This document shows, one piece after another, positions 5,383 to 12,517 of a stretch of 14,015 nucleotides of DNA (positions within the stretch are counted from its first letter, which is position 1; each line of letters starts with the position of its first letter). The notes beneath the pieces are model-generated. The model was not told where the DNA came from, did no database searches, and saw only the letters and a program-made list of their open reading frames with translations. The DNA comes from WSZY01 sp964559845. Lineage in GTDB: Bacteria; Pseudomonadota; Zetaproteobacteria; Mariprofundales; Mariprofundaceae. The stretch spans positions 1-14,015 of the forward strand of contig CAZLJF010000041.1 of the NCBI GenBank assembly GCA_964559845.1, given 5' to 3'. The position numbers and the translations under genes are program-made.

Positions 5383-7578
5383 ATGCTTCTGAAACAGCAG
5401 CAGGAACTCATAAAAAGCGGTGTTGTTACCAAAGAGCAGATGTCTGACGCTCTGCAGAGCAGTGAGGGGCAGAAAGGCTCGCTTCTTCTGGCTCTGCTGT
5501 CCATGGGAGATGTGGATACGGATCTCTTAATGCAGACGCTCGCCCGCATCTACAAGGTTCCCTATATTGATATTTCAGGTTTTGATGCCAATGAAGAACT
5601 GCTGAAAAAGTGCCCCGAACAGCTCTGCATCGAACACAGATTTGTACCGATTGACAGCCTGGCAGGGGAGGTCATTATCGCCACGGACAACCCGATGGAT
5701 TTTGTCAGTCTGGATGCGCTGCAATTCAAGCTGGGTGTCCGGGTGAAACCGGTATTTGCCCGGCCCGATGTGATCCAGCGGAAAATACGTGAGTTTTACC
5801 AGAGGGATGCCGCTTTTGATGTGGCGATGGAGGGTCTGGACGAAGACTCGGGCTTTTCGGCTGATGAGGATGAAAAAGAGGATACCAGCCTGGATGATCT
5901 GAAACGGGGTGCCGAAGAGTCACCGATCATCAAGCTGGTGAATGGCATTATTATCCAGGCGATGAAAATGGGCAGCTCGGATATTCACATCGAGGCCGGA
6001 GAAAAACTCAGTAATGTGCGGATGCGCGTGGATGGCCGTCTACGTTCTGTTCTGAAGTTTCCCGTTAAGGCTCACCCGCTGGTTATATCACGTATCAAGA
6101 TCATGGCAGGGCTGGACATCTCCAATGCCCGCACGCCGCAGGATGGACGAACTCGCGTTAAACTATGGGATAAGAGCTATGATATGCGAATATCAACACT
6201 GCCTGCCATGCATGGTGAGAAGGCGGTGCTGCGTATTCTGGATAAGAGCGGCCTTTCACTTGATCTGGATCTGCTTGGCTTTGAAAAACATGCAGATGCC
6301 CGTGTAAGGGAGTGTATCGCCCGGCCGACCGGTGCGGTTCTGGTAACGGGGCCGACCGGTAGCGGTAAAACGACAACGCTCTATTCGTTTTTGCATCATA
6401 TTCAGGATGAGGAGAGCAACCTCATTACAGTTGAGGATCCGGTCGAGTTTCAGATCAAGGGCATTAACCAGGTTCAGATCAATCCCAAGGCCGGTATGAC
6501 TTTTGCCGCCGCCCTTCGTTCCATCCTCAGGCAGGATCCCGATGTTGTGATGGTGGGTGAGATTCGCGATGAAGAGACCGCTGAGATTGCGCTTCATGCA
6601 GCTCAGACCGGTCATCTGGTGCTTTCAACGCTGCATACCAATGATGCCCCTTCCACGATAACGCGTTTACTGGAGATGGGTATCGACTCCAGCATGCTTG
6701 CCTCTTCACTGAGCCTTGTGGTGGCACAACGCCTCTCCCGCAGGCTATGTCCCAAATGTAAAAAAAGGGTGCGGCCTTCAGCAGAACTGGTCGAACGCTT
6801 CGATATTCCCGAGGATATCCATTTTTATGAGGCTGTCGGCTGCAAGGCGTGCATGAACATTGGCTACAGAGGCCGTATTGGTATCCATGAGGTGCTCTAT
6901 ATCAGTGACAGGCTGCGCGAACTTGTTGCTCGCGGCGCGCCGGATCGTGAATTGACACAGGCTGCACGAGAGGAGGGTATGTTTACCCTTTTTGAAGACG
7001 GGTTGAGTAAAGCGTTGGCAGGTATTACCAGCCTTGATGAGGTGATGCGCTACTCAACGCCTCCGGAAGGTTTCAAGTTGCGTGATCGTCTGGATGCTGA
7101 CAGGAAGCTGATCTCGTTGGGAGATATGCAAACATTCAGGGAGCAGGCCAGGAGTGCTGAAGCCAGGTCGGCGGGCAAGAAGAGTGTCATGATTGTTGAT
7201 GATTCCAGAAGCATTCGTAATCTGGTGAAGTTTGTGCTTCAGTCTGACGGTTATGAAGTAATCGAGGCCGAGGATGGCGATCAGGGCTGGAAGCTTATCC
7301 AGAAGCTGGGCGATTCACTGAATCTGGTGCTTACCGATTGTGAAATGCCGAATATGACTGGCATCGAACTTGTCGGAAAGATTCGTGAACAGAGCAGGTA
7401 TGATGGCATTGCAGTTGTGATGCTGACTTCCCGCAAAGAGGAGGACGATGAAGTGATGGGTCTTGAACGTGGTGCAGATGACTATATCTGTAAGCCTGTT
7501 GAACCCATGAAACTGCAGATCCGTGTGAGAAAGGTGCTGGCGATGTATGATCGTATTGGCAGCATTGCAACACGGTAA
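5383..7578 (+). CDS. pilB-like: PilB/GspE-family pilus-type motor ATPase fused to a C-terminal response-regulator receiver domain
   Basis: A hexameric ATPase of the type IV pilus/type II secretion extension class, predicted cytoplasmic. From ATG 5383 (731 residues): MshEN-type N-domain about 1-140; acidic linker near 150-175; ATPase core with Walker A GPTGSGKT (323-330), Asp box ITVEDPVEF (348-356), Walker B DVVMVGEIRDEE (387-398) and His box HLVLSTLHTNDA (411-422); and zinc-type cysteines 456, 459, 487 and 490. A receiver domain follows at about 600-720 with Asp606/Asp607, phosphoacceptor Asp652 ('LTDCEMPNMTG'), Thr682 and Lys704. All catalytic motifs are intact. GTG 5353 is in frame, but AGGGA 7 nt before ATG 5383 favours the latter. 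PilB proteins normally end after the ATPase, so the receiver is an addition, and its likely phosphodonor is the CheA encoded downstream. No pilin, PilC or secretin genes are nearby. Confidence 0.92.
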   Translation: MLLKQQQELIKSGVVTKEQMSDALQSSEGQKGSLLLALLSMGDVDTDLLMQTLARIYKVPYIDISGFDANEELLKKCPEQLCIEHRFVPIDSLAGEVIIATDNPMDFVSLDALQFKLGVRVKPVFARPDVIQRKIREFYQRDAAFDVAMEGLDEDSGFSADEDEKEDTSLDDLKRGAEESPIIKLVNGIIIQAMKMGSSDIHIEAGEKLSNVRMRVDGRLRSVLKFPVKAHPLVISRIKIMAGLDISNARTPQDGRTRVKLWDKSYDMRISTLPAMHGEKAVLRILDKSGLSLDLDLLGFEKHADARVRECIARPTGAVLVTGPTGSGKTTTLYSFLHHIQDEESNLITVEDPVEFQIKGINQVQINPKAGMTFAAALRSILRQDPDVVMVGEIRDEETAEIALHAAQTGHLVLSTLHTNDAPSTITRLLEMGIDSSMLASSLSLVVAQRLSRRLCPKCKKRVRPSAELVERFDIPEDIHFYEAVGCKACMNIGYRGRIGIHEVLYISDRLRELVARGAPDRELTQAAREEGMFTLFEDGLSKALAGITSLDEVMRYSTPPEGFKLRDRLDADRKLISLGDMQTFREQARSAEARSAGKKSVMIVDDSRSIRNLVKFVLQSDGYEVIEAEDGDQGWKLIQKLGDSLNLVLTDCEMPNMTGIELVGKIREQSRYDGIAVVMLTSRKEEDDEVMGLERGADDYICKPVEPMKLQIRVRKVLAMYDRIGSIATR

Positions 7579-7589
7579 GGGGGGAGTCA

Positions 7590-8063
7590 ATGACAGAAGA
7601 GACGCCGGATGTGAACCTGCCTGCCAGTGGAGATGGCCCGGCAGAGGGAGGCGAGCAGTCCGAACTGATGAAGGTTGTGATGAATGGCGAGGTTTTTCTA
7701 CTGCCTGTTGAGGATGTTGCAAAAATTTTGCGTCCGGTTGAGATAACGCCAGTGCCGATGGCGCCTGATCATATGTTGGGTGTGGCCAATATTCGCGGTC
7801 AAATCGTGTGTATTGTTGATCCTGGCAAAGTGCTGCACCTGAAACAACAGCGTGGCGCTCAAACGGAAAACAGCCGCTATCTGATTCTGCGCCACCCGCG
7901 TATGCATCTGGGGATCTGGGTGGATGAAGTTTCCGACCTTTACCGTGTGGCAACAAGCAGTTTGCCCGTAATGGATCCGGATCATCGTGGATATTTGTGC
8001 GGCGAAATAAATATTGAAGGCGAGGTGTTCAGAGTGTTTAACACCCGTGTCCTGTTTGAGTAG
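7590..8063 (+). CDS. cheW: CheW-like chemosensory coupling protein
   Basis: Adaptor that links a methyl-accepting receptor to a CheA kinase at the inner face of the cytoplasmic membrane. The product has 157 residues: a flexible acidic N-terminus (about 1-24), then a complete CheW beta-barrel domain. The domain contains 'FLLPVEDVAKILRPVEITPV', 'LGVANIRGQIVCIVDPGKVL', 'LGIWVDEVSDLYRV' and 'GEINIEGEVFRVFNTRVLF'. 'NIRGQIVCIVD' is the family's most recognisable block. A strong AAGGGGGGAG overlaps the stop of the motor ATPase gene and lies just before ATG 7590, so translation of the two is probably linked. In Pil-Chp systems the equivalent is PilI; the domain cannot distinguish PilI from CheW. Confidence 0.92.
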   Translation: MTEETPDVNLPASGDGPAEGGEQSELMKVVMNGEVFLLPVEDVAKILRPVEITPVPMAPDHMLGVANIRGQIVCIVDPGKVLHLKQQRGAQTENSRYLILRHPRMHLGIWVDEVSDLYRVATSSLPVMDPDHRGYLCGEINIEGEVFRVFNTRVLFE

Positions 8064-8160
8064 CAGCGATCACCTTGCAATAACCTGAAGTTGAAGACAT
8101 GATGCATCTCTATCTGCGCGGGGTGCTTATAAACCCTATAAATGTTCGGGGAGAACTGAC

Positions 8161-9630
8161 ATGACAACAGACGTGACAAATTCTGAAACAGAAAACATTA
8201 AAAACCTGCGACAGCTCGCAAACCGGAATATCGTACTCTCAATGATTCTGTTTGCAGCCCTGATCGGCACCATTCTGTTTGCCTTTGACCGTGCCGGAAA
8301 AGAGCTGAATGAGCTATCCGAGTTGTATGAGCAGCAGTCACGACTGGAGAGATTCAAATCTTCACTGCCGAATGTTCTGTCACCGCTTAATGATTATACG
8401 CTGACACAGAACCAGGAAGACGTGCCCAGGATCGAAAAGGCTTCACAGGAGTTTCTGGGGCTTTACGGTGAGGTGACCGTGCTTCCGATCCTGACCGATG
8501 CCGATAACAGGGAACTGAAGGAGGTGTTTGACCTGATGCAGGAGGTGATTGGCATCGCGGACGATATTGTCAGCGGCAAGATTCCGGAAGTGATGGCCGG
8601 CAATGTGACTGTTGTGGCGCAGAGCCTTGTATCAGTGGCTCAGGAGAAGATGCGTGTGGTAACGGATCATCTGGAAAAAGCACTGACAGCCGAAACAGAG
8701 GCCAAGACGGATCAGATTACACAATTGGCTGTTATCAATATTGCCATCATCATATTGATTGTTGTGGTTATTGCTCTGCTGAGTCGAAGCTTTGTGAACA
8801 ATGTTTCGACGACCATTGCAGATGTGGCTCAGGATGTATCCTCCTCTTCAGCAGAAATTCTGGGTGCTGTTGATCAGCAGGCCAACGCATCCGATACCCA
8901 GGCACGATCGGTATCGGGTGTGACGATGGAGCTGGAGGAGATGTCCGAGTCCGCGAAGAGGATTGCAATGACTGCATCAAGTGTGGAACGTATCGCGGCT
9001 GCGAACGCGCAATCGGCAAATGAGGGTGCTGCTGCGGTGAAAGAGGCGATTGGTTACATGGTCAAAATTCGTCAGGAGGTGATGACCATTGCTGAAAAGG
9101 TGACAGAAGCAGGACGCAAGGCGGAGCAGATTCTTGAATCGGTGGATTCGATCCAGGAAATTGCGGATGAAACCCATTTGCTGGCGCTGAATGCATCAAT
9201 CGAATCTGCAGCTGCAGGCGAGTTTGGTAAACGGTTTGCGGTTGTGGCGGGGGAGGTGCGCCGTCTCTCCGAGCGTGCGCGTGCCTTCACAGAGGAGATT
9301 CAGGCTGTAGTGAATGATGTGCATCTCTCTACCCAGGAGTCCATTGAAGTGACCAGAGAGGGGCTCGAGGAGGTGGCGCGAGGCGTGAAGATTGCCCAGC
9401 GTGCCGGAAAAGCCTTGGAAAAGATGCAGGGAATGTCTCTGAAAACAAGTCAGGCTGTGCGGACCATTGCACAGGCTACAGGACGGCAGGATGAGAGTTC
9501 ACAGGAGTTCATGCATACCATGCGCCAGATCTCTGACCTGTTGCATGACTCGGCAGACCAGATGCAAAAGTCACGGGAAGCTTCCTATCGTCTGAATGAA
9601 GCGGCAGAAACCCTGAAGAAGCTCGTATAA
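8161..9630 (+). CDS. Methyl-accepting chemotaxis protein with short sensor domain and no evident HAMP
   Basis: Transmembrane chemoreceptor of 489 residues. TM1 is about 23-42 (NIVLSMILFAALIGTILFAF). A periplasmic region follows at about 43-187, mostly helical and probably a four-helix bundle. TM2 is about 188-207 (VINIAIIILIVVVIALL). The signalling hairpin tip is at about 331-365, with 'ETHLLALNASIESAAAGEFG' and 'FAVVAGEVRRLSERA', which contacts CheA and CheW. Right after TM2 the sequence runs 'SRSFVNNVSTTIADVAQDV', too short and atypical for a recognisable HAMP. There is no C-terminal NWETF-type CheR tether; the protein ends 'AAETLKKLV'. No cheR or cheB is visible, so methylation, if any, relies on genes elsewhere. 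It is the likely PilJ analogue of this system; the ligand is unknown. GGGGAG precedes the ATG by about 7 nt. Confidence 0.93.
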   Translation: MTTDVTNSETENIKNLRQLANRNIVLSMILFAALIGTILFAFDRAGKELNELSELYEQQSRLERFKSSLPNVLSPLNDYTLTQNQEDVPRIEKASQEFLGLYGEVTVLPILTDADNRELKEVFDLMQEVIGIADDIVSGKIPEVMAGNVTVVAQSLVSVAQEKMRVVTDHLEKALTAETEAKTDQITQLAVINIAIIILIVVVIALLSRSFVNNVSTTIADVAQDVSSSSAEILGAVDQQANASDTQARSVSGVTMELEEMSESAKRIAMTASSVERIAAANAQSANEGAAAVKEAIGYMVKIRQEVMTIAEKVTEAGRKAEQILESVDSIQEIADETHLLALNASIESAAAGEFGKRFAVVAGEVRRLSERARAFTEEIQAVVNDVHLSTQESIEVTREGLEEVARGVKIAQRAGKALEKMQGMSLKTSQAVRTIAQATGRQDESSQEFMHTMRQISDLLHDSADQMQKSREASYRLNEAAETLKKLV

Positions 9631-9646
9631 TCCGGGGCAAGCAGGC

Positions 9647-12118
9647 TTGTCCGACTTCGAACTTTCAAGTTTTATTGCCTCATTCTTTGATGAGGCGCGG
9701 GAGCGTTTATCCTCCATCAATCAACATCTGGTTAACTTTGAATCAGGGAATATCAGTGAGGAGGAACTGGTAGAGCTCCGCCGCGATGCCCATACCATTA
9801 AAGGTTCAGCCCTGATGCTGGGAGTGAAGGATGTCGGCGGTGTCGGCCACCTGTTTGAGGATGCAATCGAACAGATGATTGAGCATGTTGCGTGGCGAAC
9901 ACCGGCTATGATTCAATTCCTCTATGATCTCCATGATCAGCTGGCGCAACGTCTGGATGAACCGGACGGGAACGAACTGCTGGATCCGGATGCATTGCGC
10001 ACCACTTATAATGATCTGGTTAAAATGCTTGAGAGCGGATCAGAAGAAGCCATTGCCGGAGCTGAAGCAGGCCAGCGGCCGGAGGGCGGTATTGCCTCGG
10101 GCCTGATTGGTGCGGATGAGGCCGAAGCGTGGAAAAAGTCCAGAGAATTTGCAGAGGCAGAAGAAGAGTCTCCTTCCGAACTACAGGCTGGCGAAAAAGA
10201 TAAAGAGGGCGAAACCGGAGCAGAGAGTCCGGTTCCGGCCGGTAAGGCAGTAGAAGAGAGGCAGGATTTTGAAGAGCTTGCCTCAACGCCGTTGCCGGAA
10301 ACTGCTGTTGAGGGTGTCGATAATTTCAGGCCCGATGTTTCACAGCTTAAGATGAATGTTTTGGGGCAGAGAAAAAGTTCCGGCCGATTTCTCAGGGTTG
10401 ATGCCGAGCGGCTGGAGGAGCTTTCCAACTATGTAATTGAACTTAGTACCGAGCAATCACGTGGTGAATCGGTTGAAGATTCGCTGCAGGCTCTGCATCT
10501 TGAAATGCGTGCCCTGCGCCGTAAGTGGCGCCAGTTCAGGGATGCGCTGCCGGGTGCAAGTGAAAGCGAACTTGTTGCCGGGATAAGTGCGCTGGATGAG
10601 GCGCTTGATCTCCATGTTCGCAAAACACGCTACTTTATTGACGAGTTCAGGCATGGGCACTCCCGTAGTGGAATCATGTTCAGGGATCTTCGGGATCAGG
10701 TGCTTTCGCTGATGTTAAGGCCGTTGGATAGTATCTTTTCGACCTTCCCTCGCGCCATCCGTGATGTTGCAGTGCGTGCAAACAAGCGTGTAAACCTCCG
10801 GATTTCCGGCAAGAGCGTTGAGATCGACCAGGGTGTAGCCGAAACGCTGGTTGAGCCGCTGGTTCATCTTCTTAATAACGCTGTTGCCCATGGTATTGAG
10901 TCGCCTGAAGAGCGCAAGGCAGCAGGAAAACCGGAAGATGGGCAGATTACGATTCTGGCCCGCCAGAGCGGCAATGAAGTTCGTATTGAGGTGATCGATG
11001 ATGGCCGCGGCATTGATACCGAGAAGGTGAAAGAGACGGCTGTCCGGAACGGTGTGACAACCCAGGCGGAAGCAGATGTAATGGCTTCGGCCGAATTACT
11101 GGAGATGATTTTCCGGCCGGGCTTTTCAACCCATACTGATGTGGATGATCTGGCAGGCCGTGGCATTGGCATGAATGTTGTCCAGGATACCCTGCGCCGT
11201 CTTACAGGCTCGATCCGTATCCATACAAAAGTAGGGCAGGGAACACGCTTTGTTCTGTCACTGCCTGTGCGTATTGCTGTGCAGCATGCCCTGACCTTCC
11301 GGATGGGCGACCGGAAATTTGGCATGTTGACCCATATGATTGATCAGGTGGTTCCGCTCAATCAGCAAAAGCTTGAGAAGGGCGCAGGTGGAAAGGATTT
11401 CTTTCGTTATGGCGACCATATGGTGCCGATTGTGGATCTTCGCCGTATTATGACAAAAGACCCCGAGGCGCTCTCTGATTATCCCTATATATTGATTTCG
11501 GAGCATATTGAGGGCTATGTGGGTATTATCATCGATGAACTGCTTGGTGATCATGAGATCGTGGTTCGTGATCTCGAACCCTATATCAAACGATATCAGC
11601 CACAGGGACTGATGGGCAATACCATTGCGGCTGATGGCTCCGTTCTGTTGCTGCTGGAACCTTACGGCATCAAGGAGATGGGACGAACTTCACCGGATGA
11701 TGAGCTGGAAATCAGGGTTGGCGAGAACGTGGTATTTGATTTCAAGGTGCTGCTGGTAGACGATTCGCTGATTGCCCGGAAGGTTGAACAGGGGATACTC
11801 GAGAGCCTTGGATTTGCTGTAGATACGGCCATTGATGGCCTTGATGCCCTGGCAAAGCTGGAGGCAGAAACATATGATATGGTAGTGACGGACTTGGAGA
11901 TGCCAAGGCTGGATGGTTTCGGGCTGGTTCGTCGTATGCGTAATCAGTCCCGGTATGAGGAGCTTCCGGTACTTATTATCTCGACCCGTGAGAGTGCAGA
12001 GGATAGAATGCGCGCCATGGAAGCGGGTGCGGATGCCTATCTGGTCAAACAGCAACTGGATAGTGAGAATCTGCTTAGAAACATCCGTATGCTTGTAGGG
12101 CCTTTAACGGAAAGTTAA
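9647..12118 (+). CDS. cheA: CheA-type hybrid histidine kinase with C-terminal receiver (ChpA/PilL/FrzE-like)
   Basis: Chemosensory kinase of 823 residues. An N-terminal HPt domain (about 1-125) carries His49 in 'DAHTIKGSALMLG'. An acidic linker (about 130-235) stands where P2 would be. A dimerisation region spans about 245-385, longer than the usual P3. The HATPase has N box HLLNNAVAHGIE (407-418), G1 DDGRGID (451-457) and GRGIGMN (504-510). A CheW-like P5 lies at about 540-680. A receiver spans about 698-818 with Asp705/Asp706, phosphoacceptor Asp749 ('VVTDLEMPRLDG'), Thr780 and Lys801. A single HPt separates it from the multi-HPt ChpA of Pseudomonas. The TTG start at 9647 is preceded by GGGG about 9 nt upstream and keeps the helix 'SDFELSSFIASFF' intact. 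The gene follows the MCP by 16 nt. It probably phosphorylates both its own receiver and that of the motor ATPase. Confidence 0.94.
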   Translation: MSDFELSSFIASFFDEARERLSSINQHLVNFESGNISEEELVELRRDAHTIKGSALMLGVKDVGGVGHLFEDAIEQMIEHVAWRTPAMIQFLYDLHDQLAQRLDEPDGNELLDPDALRTTYNDLVKMLESGSEEAIAGAEAGQRPEGGIASGLIGADEAEAWKKSREFAEAEEESPSELQAGEKDKEGETGAESPVPAGKAVEERQDFEELASTPLPETAVEGVDNFRPDVSQLKMNVLGQRKSSGRFLRVDAERLEELSNYVIELSTEQSRGESVEDSLQALHLEMRALRRKWRQFRDALPGASESELVAGISALDEALDLHVRKTRYFIDEFRHGHSRSGIMFRDLRDQVLSLMLRPLDSIFSTFPRAIRDVAVRANKRVNLRISGKSVEIDQGVAETLVEPLVHLLNNAVAHGIESPEERKAAGKPEDGQITILARQSGNEVRIEVIDDGRGIDTEKVKETAVRNGVTTQAEADVMASAELLEMIFRPGFSTHTDVDDLAGRGIGMNVVQDTLRRLTGSIRIHTKVGQGTRFVLSLPVRIAVQHALTFRMGDRKFGMLTHMIDQVVPLNQQKLEKGAGGKDFFRYGDHMVPIVDLRRIMTKDPEALSDYPYILISEHIEGYVGIIIDELLGDHEIVVRDLEPYIKRYQPQGLMGNTIAADGSVLLLLEPYGIKEMGRTSPDDELEIRVGENVVFDFKVLLVDDSLIARKVEQGILESLGFAVDTAIDGLDALAKLEAETYDMVVTDLEMPRLDGFGLVRRMRNQSRYEELPVLIISTRESAEDRMRAMEAGADAYLVKQQLDSENLLRNIRMLVGPLTES

Positions 12119-12143
12119 CAGGCTGGATAGTGATTTGGTAAAA

Positions 12144-12218
12144 GCTCCCATCGTCTAGCGGTTAGGACGCTGGCCTCTCACGCCGGAAACAGGGGTTCGA
12201 TTCCCCTTGGGAGTACCA
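12144..12218 (+). tRNA. tRNA-Glu (anticodon CUC)
   Basis: A complete 75-nt cloverleaf with encoded CCA. The acceptor stem GCTCCCA pairs with TGGGAGT (a G-U at the first pair). The anticodon stem CTGGC/GCCGG holds loop CTCTCAC with anticodon CTC. The T arm is AGGGG-TTCGATT-CCCCT. It starts 25 bp after the kinase stop with no terminator between, so read-through from the kinase operon could feed it. No clear separate promoter was found. Confidence 0.95.
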
Positions 12219-12222
12219 TCTT

Positions 12223-12260
12223 AACCCCGGTTATGCATGCATAGCCGGGGTTCGTTTTTT
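12223..12260 (+). terminator. Strong rho-independent terminator after tRNA-Glu
   Basis: The arms AACCCCGG (12223-12230) and CCGGGGTT (12245-12252) pair perfectly. The stem extends inward by five more pairs (one G-U) to a CATG loop, and CGTTTTTT (12253-12260) follows. It would end the tRNA transcript and any transcript reading through from the chemosensory operon. Confidence 0.92.
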
Positions 12261-12396
12261 AGGGGGTGTTAGCACTAATTTCGGCTCAATACCTTTTTTG
12301 AAATCTCCTTCTTTATTGTTGTCGTTTTTTTTGTACCACTGTTCATACTCAGTTGTGAGATGTAGTCGTCGCTATCATACAGCCGGTCTGGTTGGT

Positions 12397-12414
12397 TTTG
12401 CCAAGCTTGGGAAA
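12397..12414. promoter_or_regulatory. Operator-like palindrome upstream of the CARF gene
   Basis: CCAAGCTTGG (12401-12410) is a perfect 10-bp palindrome. With TTT and AAA arms outside one mismatched pair it forms an 18-bp quasi-dyad about 100 bp upstream of the CARF gene. The rest of the gap 12261-12514 shows T-rich stretches, a lone -10-like GATAAT at 12436-12441 without a good -35 box, and no gene. Operator function is inferred. Confidence 0.35.
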
Positions 12415-12496
12415 TGAACGCAACTTATCGAATCTGATAATTTGTGCGGAAAACAGTGTTGAAAATATTCGATGATCTGCTAAAAAACGCTCTGCA

Positions 12497-12517
12497 GAAT
12501 ATTGGGGAGGAATATTG
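12497..12517 (+). repeat. Direct repeat GAATATTG around the CARF gene ribosome site
   Basis: GAATATTG occurs at 12497-12504 and 12510-12517, separated by GGGAG, so the second copy ends in the TTG start codon. A reverse-complement arm AATATTC lies at 12464-12470. The arrangement puts the GGGGAGG ribosome site between repeats and could be a binding site for an autoregulator. Chance is also possible in this AT-rich stretch. Confidence 0.35.

Noticed and set aside
7315..7956. 213-codon open frame on the minus strand
   Set aside because: It lies antisense to the well-supported receiver domain and CheW gene, has no recognisable domain and a low-complexity His/Pro/Ser-rich translation. It is a shadow frame.
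12101..12122. Hairpin-like TTAAC-GGAAA-GTTAA at the kinase stop as a terminator
   Set aside because: Only five exact pairs, A/T-rich, extension needs a bulge, and no T-run follows.
12436..12441. GATAAT as the -10 box of a CRISPR operon promoter
   Set aside because: No acceptable -35 hexamer at 16-18 bp; the nearest TTG-containing candidates are 22 bp or more away.
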